A DNA stretch of 64,000 nt from Mesorhizobium sp. AR07 (lineage in GTDB: Bacteria > Pseudomonadota > Alphaproteobacteria > Rhizobiales > Rhizobiaceae). Shown here one piece after another: positions 58,169-64,000 of the stretch. Within the stretch, counting starts at the first letter, position 1. Every line of letters starts with the position of its first letter. Where the stretch lies: the NCBI RefSeq assembly GCF_024746815.1, contig NZ_CP080525.1, positions 5,016,501-5,080,500 of the forward strand. The letters are read 5' to 3'. Made by a program: the position numbers and the translations under genes. Below the pieces are notes generated by a model that was given only the letters and a program-made list of their open reading frames with translations, made no database searches and was not told the DNA's origin.

Positions 58169-58729
58169 ATGTCAAATCCAACAGTCGTCGGCTTTTCCGG
58201 CAACATCACCCGGCCGTCAAAGACGCGCGCCTTCGTCGATCTGGTCGTGAGGGACATCGCCGTCCGCCACGGTCTGTCGGCGAGCGCCTATGACGTCGAG
58301 GACATCGGTCCGTCGCTCGGCACGGCGAGACGGGTCCGCGATCTCGACGGCCAGGCGCGCGCAATCCTGGAGCAAGTCCTGACCGCCGACGTGCTCGTCG
58401 TCGGGTCGCCGACCTACAAGGGCAGTTATACCGGCCTGTTCAAGCATTTCTTCGACCTCATCGATCCGGCCGCCTTGCGGGGAAAGCCCATCCTGTTGAC
58501 CGCGACCGGCGGTGGCGAGCGCCACGCCCTGATCGTCGAGCATCAGCTGCGGCCGCTGTTCGGCTTCTTCGAGGCCTTTACGCTGCCCACTGCGGTCTAC
58601 GCCGCCGACAAGGATTTTACCGACGGCGTGCTGCGCTCCGACGCGATCCTGAAGCGCGCGGCGCAGGCGGTGGACGAGGTCGGCCTCGTGCTGGCCAACC
58701 GCTCGGCAGGCAGGATCGCCGCCGAGTAG
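58169..58729 (+). CDS. msuE: NAD(P)H-dependent FMN reductase
   Basis: A 186-residue flavodoxin-like reductase. GFSGNITRPSKTRAFVD is the phosphate-binding loop; ADVLVVGSPTYKGSYTGLFK and LTATGGGERHAL are typical of MsuE/SsuE. It supplies FMNH2 to the monooxygenase SsuD. ATG 58169 begins the family core and has AAGAGG before it, although the frame is open from 58043. Confidence 0.9.
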   Translation: MSNPTVVGFSGNITRPSKTRAFVDLVVRDIAVRHGLSASAYDVEDIGPSLGTARRVRDLDGQARAILEQVLTADVLVVGSPTYKGSYTGLFKHFFDLIDPAALRGKPILLTATGGGERHALIVEHQLRPLFGFFEAFTLPTAVYAADKDFTDGVLRSDAILKRAAQAVDEVGLVLANRSAGRIAAE

Positions 58730-58844
58730 CCTGCCCTCGGCGGATTGCGCCGATAAATTCGCGTCGGCTCTGCCCTCGCTTACGCGCAGTTTACGACCGG
58801 CCGCTACATCTGTTCCTGTCTGATTCGTCTGGGACAGGAACACA

Positions 58845-59330
58845 ATGAGCAAAGCCCTCATCTCTTTCGCACTGGTCGCCGTGCTGACCGCCTTGCTCAT
58901 GGCGTTGAGCCTGGCCGTGGCCAGGCACGGCTATCCCTATGGCGCGATCGGCGCCAGACGGCTCGATGGCATTGCCGATGCCGGAACGTTCGTTCCGCTT
59001 GCATCAGTCTATTTCTTCAGCGCGCTGTTGATGATGATCCTGCCGATCAGAGCGGCCAGCATCGTTCTCACCCATGCCGCCGACGCGATCTTCTGGACGG
59101 TGATCGTGCTGTTTGCCGCCATCGTCGGCTGCCTCGCCGCAAGATGGGCCTTCGGCCAGGGCAGCGCTCTGTGGGCGCTGCTCAACTGGCGGTTCCTGTT
59201 TGCGGCAGGGATCGTCGGTTGCCATTTCGTCCTGAACGAGCTGCGCCGCAACGTGCTGCTACGCAGCCTGTTCTTCGTGGTTTTCGCCGCCGCGACGCTG
59301 GCTTGCCTCTTCTGGTCGTTCACGCTCTGA
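58845..59330 (+). CDS. integral membrane protein of unknown function
   Basis: 161 residues with about five hydrophobic helices (ALISFALVAVLTALLMALSL, FFSALLMMILPIRAASIVL, FWTVIVLFAAIVGCLAA, FLFAAGIVGCHFVL, LFFVVFAAATLACLFW). No domain recognised. It lies alone between msuE and the convergent sox operon. GGGACAGGAACACA precedes the ATG. Confidence 0.7.
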   Translation: MSKALISFALVAVLTALLMALSLAVARHGYPYGAIGARRLDGIADAGTFVPLASVYFFSALLMMILPIRAASIVLTHAADAIFWTVIVLFAAIVGCLAARWAFGQGSALWALLNWRFLFAAGIVGCHFVLNELRRNVLLRSLFFVVFAAATLACLFWSFTL

Positions 59331-59350
59331 CCAGGGCTAGATGTAGCCGG

Positions 59351-59890
59351 CTAATTATGCGATCCGGCGGCAATGTTGCCGACGGCCGTCTCCATCCATG
59401 TCCAGAGATAGGTCGCGAGACCGCGATCGACATGGATGCGCAGCTTGCTTTCATGGCGATAGACGACGGCGCTGATCCCGGCGAAGGAAAGTGCCGCACT
59501 GGCACTCGCTTGCGCTGAATCGAGCGTCGTTCCGCGCACGATGAAAGCATCCAGCGCGGCGCCCTCGACCTCGAACACCCGCAGCCCGGCGCTGATCGTC
59601 GTCACCGCGAAGCCGACCGTGTGCCAGCCCGTCGCGATGGCGAGCGGGGTACTCGACACGACAAGCAGCCGGTCGCGCGCCAGCCGCGCCGCATAACGGT
59701 CGCCCTGCGCAGTACCGAAGGCACCCACGCCTTTCCCGTCCATTCCGGATGTTCGCGCCCAGGCGTCGAGGTCGCCGCTGACCAGCAGCTGATTGAGGCC
59801 GGCGATTACGCGAACCACAAGGCCGGGTGCCGTGATGACCGCCGACTGCCAGTCCGGCACGACGGACCATTTTTCCGCGAGATCACGCAT
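59351..59890 (-). CDS. soxG: sarcosine oxidase gamma subunit
   Basis: 179 residues, the expected size for SoxG. It shows ATGWHTVGFAVTTISAGLRV-like beta structure with RLARDRLLVVSSTPL and ends VYRHESKLRIHVDRGLATYL. It is the small structural subunit of heterotetrameric sarcosine oxidase and overlaps soxA by eight bases, as usual at the end of soxBDAG. Confidence 0.88.
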   Translation of the reverse strand: MRDLAEKWSVVPDWQSAVITAPGLVVRVIAGLNQLLVSGDLDAWARTSGMDGKGVGAFGTAQGDRYAARLARDRLLVVSSTPLAIATGWHTVGFAVTTISAGLRVFEVEGAALDAFIVRGTTLDSAQASASAALSFAGISAVVYRHESKLRIHVDRGLATYLWTWMETAVGNIAAGSHN

Positions 59891-62765
59891 GCAGCCGGTC
59901 TCCTGCCGGGTCGAAGGCGCAAGGGGCGGCGATCATTGCCGTCCTGACCTTGCCGAGGTGCTGGATTTCGATCGTCTCACCGTGACGGGCCGCGCCGCGC
60001 TCGATCAGGCCAAGCGCCACGGCGCGGTCAAGCGTCGGGCTGTGGTAGCTCGAGGTGACAAAGCCCTGGCTGCGCAATCTGCCGTCGATCCGTCTGATGC
60101 CGTGCGCGCCGGTTGGCAACGGCGCTTCGCCTTGCGGCACCGCCAGTCCGACAAGCTGCATGCGGTCGCCGCGCGAGGCCTCTTCGGTAAACAGCGAGCG
60201 GCGGCCGACGAATTCGCTCTGGCGTCTGGCGCGCGGGCCGTCGACGCCGAGATCATGCGGCAGCGTCGTGCCGTCAGTGTCCTTGCCGATGACGATAAAG
60301 CCCTTCTCTGCCCGCAGGATCATCAGCGCCTCGAGGCCGATGACAACGGCGTCGAACGCCTGGCCGGCCTGGCGCAGATGCGCCCACAAGGGCTCGGCGC
60401 GATCCGACCGGACCGAGATCTCGTAGCTCCTGTCGCCGGTGAAGCTGACACGGGCGATCCGAACCTCGTCACCGGCATAAGAGCCATGGCTGACCGCCAT
60501 ATGCGGCAGGTCAGCATCGTCGAGCGAGAGGCCGAGATCCAGCGTTTCCAGCAACCTGCGCGCGTTTGGGCCAGAGACGGTCAGCGTCGCCATCTCTGAT
60601 GTGGCGTTGTGGATGTAGACGGCGCCGCGCCCGAAGCGGTCCTGGCGCCATTCCTCCAGCCGCGCATGCACCGCAGTGACATGCGAGGACGAGCACGACA
60701 CGACGAAGCGATGCTCGTCCAGCCGCACCAGCACGCCGTCGTCGAAAACCACGCCATTCTCCGACAGCATGAAGCCATAGCGGCAGCGGCCGGGCTTCAG
60801 CGTCGACATGGTGTTGTAGCAGAGGAAATCGACGAATTCGGCCGCCTTCGGTCCGATCACCTCGATCTTGCCGAGCGTCGAGCCGTCGAACAGCGCAACC
60901 GACTGGCGCGCGCGCCGCGCCTCGTCCGCGATAGAGCGTTCCGCGTCGGCGCCACCGCCATAGTGGGCAGGGCGCAGCCAGCCGCCATATTCCTGGAAGA
61001 CGCCGCCACTGGCGCGATGCACGTTCTCGAGTGGCAGCCGGCGCACCGGCGCCATCAACTCACCGACGCGCGCGCCGGCAAAGCTCGCCAGCGGCACCGG
61101 CGTGAACGGCGGACGATAGGTGGTGGTGCCGACTTCAGGCACCGTGCGGCCGGTGATCCCGGCCATCAGCGCGAGACCCGGCAGGTTGGAGGTCTTGCCC
61201 TGGTCAGTTGCCATGCCGAGCGTCGTGTAGCGCTTCAGATGTTCGACCGAGACGAAGTTTTCGCGTGCCGCCAGCTCGACATCCTTCACCGTCACGTCGT
61301 TCTGGTAGTCGATCCAGATACGTCCCTTTGAGCCGGGCATCGGCCAGGCGGCAACGATGCCACCCGTCGCTTCCGGCCCGGTGCTGCGCGGCCTCGCTGC
61401 TTGCGTTTGGCCAAGCGATGCAATCGCCTTGCCGGCACCGGCAAACACCTCCGACAAGGAAACCATGCCGGCGGCGGCACCGGCAACGGCGATGCCATTG
61501 ACCGGATCGCCCGGCAGGAAGGCGGCGCGCGCTTCGCTCCAGGCAAGCTTCCCCTTGGCCTGGCCGAAGAGATGGATGGTTGGCGTCCAGCCGCCCGAGA
61601 CCAGCACGCAATCGGCATCGAGCCGGGTGTTGTCATCGAGCGTCACGCCATCGACGCGCAATTTGCCGCCGGCGGACGCAAGGGCGCGCCCCTTGATCAG
61701 CCGGACATTGGCAGGCGTGGCGGGCGTGCCGTCGCGCCGCGCATCGACAAGCGCGACATCGGCTCCAGCCTCGGCGAGTGCTCCCGCAACTTCGTAAGCG
61801 CTGTCATTGTTCGTGGCGAGAACGATGCGGCGGCCGACCAACACCGCGTGGCGTCTGAGATAGGCGAGCGCCGCATCCGCCGACATGATGCCGGGCAGGT
61901 CATTGTTGGCGAAAGGCAGCGGCCGCTCGATGGCGCCGCTCGCCAGCACGATCTGGCGTGGCCTGACCCGCCACAGCGTATCTGGCCGGCCGTCGAAATG
62001 GCGCTGGTTCAGCCCGACCAGATTGTGGTCGTAAATGCCGAAGGCGGTGGTCGAAGGCAGGATGGCGTGGCCGGCCGCGGCAAGGCCGGCAATCGTCTCT
62101 TCGATCCAGATGGCCGCCGGCTTGCCGTCGATCTCACTAGTCCGGTGGCCGAGCGATCCGCCAGCCTTCAACTGGTCGTCGACCAGCATGACGGAGCGGC
62201 CTGCGCCTGCCGCCAGCTTTGCAGCGGCCAGCCCGGCCGGTCCGGCGCCGACCACCAGCACGTCGCAATGATGGTTGATCTGGTCCGCCGTGCCTGATGA
62301 GGTCCAGTCCGTATCAACCTTGCCCAGCCCAGCCATGGCTCGGATGCGTGGTTCGAACATATGCCAGTCCGGCCACATGAAGGTCTTGTAGTAGAACGCC
62401 GCCGGAATGAAGCGCGCAAAACGGTCGAGGAAGGCGTTGCGGTCGGCCTGTGCGGTTGGCGTGGCGTTGACGCTTTTCGCCACCAGCCCGTCGCGCGCCG
62501 GCTCGGTCGTGGCGCGCGTGTTCGGTGCCGCCCGCAGGCCACCGACATCGACCAGCGCGTTCGGTTCCTCGACGCCGGCGCCCCATATGCCGCGCGGCCG
62601 GTGATATTTGAAGCTGCGGCCGACGACCGCGACATCGCCTGCCAGCAGCGCCGAGGCGATGGTGTCGCCGGCAAAGCCATGCACGGTAGCGCCGTCGAAG
62701 CTGAACCGGATCGGGCGCGAGCGGTCGATGGCGCTGCCGCCAGTGGCAAGACGCGAGGCGGTCAC
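59883..62765 (-). CDS. soxA: sarcosine oxidase alpha subunit
   Basis: A 960-residue subunit with three parts: an N-terminal 2Fe-2S-like fold (RPIRFSFDGATVHGFAGDTI), a NAD/FAD-binding disulfide-oxidoreductase-like domain (DVLVVGAGPAGLAAAKLAAG) and a C-terminal GcvT-like folate-binding domain (VFDDGVLVRLDEHRFVVSCS to GLEALMILRAEKGFIVIG). It transfers the one-carbon unit to tetrahydrofolate. The start is GTG 62765, overlapping the soxD stop as GTGA. Confidence 0.95.
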   Translation of the reverse strand: MTASRLATGGSAIDRSRPIRFSFDGATVHGFAGDTIASALLAGDVAVVGRSFKYHRPRGIWGAGVEEPNALVDVGGLRAAPNTRATTEPARDGLVAKSVNATPTAQADRNAFLDRFARFIPAAFYYKTFMWPDWHMFEPRIRAMAGLGKVDTDWTSSGTADQINHHCDVLVVGAGPAGLAAAKLAAGAGRSVMLVDDQLKAGGSLGHRTSEIDGKPAAIWIEETIAGLAAAGHAILPSTTAFGIYDHNLVGLNQRHFDGRPDTLWRVRPRQIVLASGAIERPLPFANNDLPGIMSADAALAYLRRHAVLVGRRIVLATNNDSAYEVAGALAEAGADVALVDARRDGTPATPANVRLIKGRALASAGGKLRVDGVTLDDNTRLDADCVLVSGGWTPTIHLFGQAKGKLAWSEARAAFLPGDPVNGIAVAGAAAGMVSLSEVFAGAGKAIASLGQTQAARPRSTGPEATGGIVAAWPMPGSKGRIWIDYQNDVTVKDVELAARENFVSVEHLKRYTTLGMATDQGKTSNLPGLALMAGITGRTVPEVGTTTYRPPFTPVPLASFAGARVGELMAPVRRLPLENVHRASGGVFQEYGGWLRPAHYGGGADAERSIADEARRARQSVALFDGSTLGKIEVIGPKAAEFVDFLCYNTMSTLKPGRCRYGFMLSENGVVFDDGVLVRLDEHRFVVSCSSSHVTAVHARLEEWRQDRFGRGAVYIHNATSEMATLTVSGPNARRLLETLDLGLSLDDADLPHMAVSHGSYAGDEVRIARVSFTGDRSYEISVRSDRAEPLWAHLRQAGQAFDAVVIGLEALMILRAEKGFIVIGKDTDGTTLPHDLGVDGPRARRQSEFVGRRSLFTEEASRGDRMQLVGLAVPQGEAPLPTGAHGIRRIDGRLRSQGFVTSSYHSPTLDRAVALGLIERGAARHGETIEIQHLGKVRTAMIAAPCAFDPAGDRLHA

Positions 62766-63028
62766 GCCGCGCGCTCCCCGCCGAGGGCGGCCGAGGACAG
62801 CACCTTGTGGGTGACGGTGTCACGTTCCATGACGAAGAACTCGCTGCAATTCATATGCACCCAGATTTCGCGCGCCGTGCCCTTCGGATTGGTGCGCAGA
62901 TAGAGGTAACCGGCCCAGCGATCGATCGGCACATCGGCGCCGTCCGGCCGCGTGTTGCCGGCATCGCCGCCATAGTGGAATTCTGTCTCGTCGCGCGGGC
63001 CGCAGAACGGGCAAGGGAAAAGCTGCAT
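62762..63028 (-). CDS. soxD: sarcosine oxidase delta subunit
   Basis: An 88-residue zinc-binding subunit with ligands C6 and C9 (FPCPFCGPR) and H58 and C61 (WVHMNCSEFF), followed by the conserved RDTVTHKV. Length and pattern are exactly those of SoxD. GAGGCAATC precedes the ATG. It is coupled to soxA. Confidence 0.95.
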   Translation of the reverse strand: MQLFPCPFCGPRDETEFHYGGDAGNTRPDGADVPIDRWAGYLYLRTNPKGTAREIWVHMNCSEFFVMERDTVTHKVLSSAALGGERAA

Positions 63029-63052
63029 GATTGCCTCTAGTCTTTGTCTTTA

Positions 63053-63099
63053 TGCATGTCGTTATCCCAAAACCGATGCACACTTTTGGGCGACATGCA
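63053..63099. repeat. rhizobial palindromic element between soxB and soxD
   Basis: Outer arms TGCATGTCG and CGACATGCA and inner arms CCCAAAA and TTTTGGG form a 47-bp interrupted palindrome. The same pattern is, from memory, frequent in Rhizobium and Mesorhizobium intergenic regions. It abuts the soxB stop codon and could form a stem in the soxBDAG mRNA. Confidence 0.75.
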
Positions 63100-64000
63100 T
63101 TAGTGCGCGATGCCGGAGCCGGCGGCTTCGTCGATCAGCCGCCCGCTGGTGAAGCGATCCAGGTCGAAGGGACGGCTGATGTCGTTGTGCTTGCCGGTCG
63201 CCAGCAATTGCGCCAGCAGCGTGCCGCCGGCGGGAATGGCCTTGAACCCACCGGTGCCCCAGCCGCAATTGAGGAACAGGCCTGGCAAAGGCGATTCGCC
63301 GATGATCGGCGAGGAGTCCGGCACGACGTCGACGATCCCCGCCCATTGCCGCATCAGCTTGAGCTGACCGAAGATCGGGAACATTTCCAGCAGACCGGCA
63401 ATCACAGTTTCCAAGGTCGGCAGATTGCCGCGCTGCGCATAGGAGGGGATGCGGTCGAGCCCGCCGCCGATGACGATCTCGCCCTTGTCCGACTGGCTGA
63501 CATAGACGCCGGTGCCGGGCGACAGCACCACCGTGTCGAGGATCGGCTTGACCGGCTCGGAAACGCAGGCCTGCAGCGCATAGGAGTTGATCGGCAGGCG
63601 AAAACCGGCCTTGACCGCCAGCACCGAGGAATGCCCGGCCACCGCCATGCCGATGCGCTCGGCACGGATCGCGCCACGCGTCGTCTGGACGCCGCGGCAG
63701 CGGCCGCCCTCGATGATGAAATCGGTGATCTCGCAGTTCTGGATGATGTCGACGCCAAGCCGGTTTGCCGCCCGCGCATAACCCCAGGCGACCGCGTCAT
63801 GGCGCGCTGTGCCGGCCCGGCCTTGCCAGATGCCGCCAAACACCGGGAAGCGAGCCTTTGGCGAGAAATTGTAGATCGGCGCCACCCGGCGCACATCCTC
63901 GGGCGAAAACAACTCCGCATCGATGCCGTTGATCTGCATGGCGTTGACGGTGCGCGCGCCGACTTCCATCTCGGCCGTGCTGTGGCAGAGATTGACCATG
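63100..64000 (-). CDS. soxB: sarcosine oxidase beta subunit, 5' part beyond window
   Basis: About 300 C-terminal residues of the flavin-containing catalytic subunit. Sequence such as LFSPEDVRRVAPIYNFSPKA, FPVFGGIWQGRAGTARHDAV, GHSSVLAVKAGFRLP and PGLFLNCGWGTGGFKAIPAG matches the glycine-oxidase-like DAO fold of SoxB. The N-terminal Rossmann part lies beyond base 64000. It oxidises sarcosine to glycine with formation of a one-carbon unit and H2O2. Confidence 0.95.
   Translation of the reverse strand, partial: MVNLCHSTAEMEVGARTVNAMQINGIDAELFSPEDVRRVAPIYNFSPKARFPVFGGIWQGRAGTARHDAVAWGYARAANRLGVDIIQNCEITDFIIEGGRCRGVQTTRGAIRAERIGMAVAGHSSVLAVKAGFRLPINSYALQACVSEPVKPILDTVVLSPGTGVYVSQSDKGEIVIGGGLDRIPSYAQRGNLPTLETVIAGLLEMFPIFGQLKLMRQWAGIVDVVPDSSPIIGESPLPGLFLNCGWGTGGFKAIPAGGTLLAQLLATGKHNDISRPFDLDRFTSGRLIDEAAGSGIAH

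Overview
The window reads as a high-GC alphaproteobacterial chromosome, most likely Mesorhizobium or a close relative in the Rhizobiales. The support is a CP4-type (class II) aroA followed by cmk and rpsA, a soxBDAG sarcosine oxidase operon, a sugar-acid catabolic cluster, small palindromic intergenic repeats of rhizobial type, and a P4-type integrative element at a tRNA-Ala gene. Family names come from recognised motifs in the translations; no database search was run.

Layout. (1) 1-6.6 kb: 5' part of gyrB (leftward), a 5'-truncated TPR protein, an NADPH-dependent FMN reductase, a cytochrome P450, an NDUFA9-like NAD(P)-binding protein and a DoxX membrane protein. (2) 6.9-14.9 kb: an amino-acid uptake and catabolism cluster. 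It holds an Ldh/DpkA-type oxidoreductase, a four-gene polar amino acid ABC transporter, and, divergently, a DDAH-like amidinohydrolase, a ThDP-dependent guanidino-oxoacid decarboxylase-like enzyme and an SDR. Together they suggest use of arginine or a modified guanidino compound. (3) 15.0-19.8 kb: the housekeeping block rpsA, cmk, aroA and a TIGR02300-type acidic protein.

(4) 20.0-46.5 kb: an integrated element of about 26.5 kb at tRNA-Ala(GGC). It is bounded by a perfect 52-bp direct repeat (20024-20075 and 46490-46541), and each end carries an identical 22-bp GC-rich double repeat that could be integrase arm sites. The integrase is at the right end. Beside it lie an AlpA-like regulator and a tightly overlapping replication block (ParB-like, DUF1376, DEAD/DEAH helicase, Toprim primase). 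Then come a HipA-like kinase/DUF3037 pair, a tail-fibre gene with an SGNH-like domain, a virion/ejection-like protein and a P22 gp3-like small terminase. I see no large terminase, portal or capsid gene, so the element is either a defective prophage or a phage satellite. Its left third is a patchwork of small genes, an Abi_2 fragment and broken repair genes (an ATP-dependent ligase in two pieces and a SRAP fragment).

(5) 46.9-47.5 kb: a RelE/HigB-type toxin-antitoxin pair with a frameshifted toxin. (6) 47.5-56.6 kb: a sugar or sugar-acid cluster with a galactonate dehydratase-like enzyme, a GntR regulator, an arabinose-type ABC transporter (binding protein, ATPase, permease), an SDR dehydrogenase, an IlvD/Edd dehydratase and a DHDPS-family lyase, which fits a non-phosphorylative pentose/hexose pathway. 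(7) 56.9-58.7 kb: the ssuD/msuE two-component alkanesulfonate monooxygenase pair. (8) 59.4-64 kb: soxG, soxA, soxD and partial soxB (leftward), encoding heterotetrameric sarcosine oxidase.
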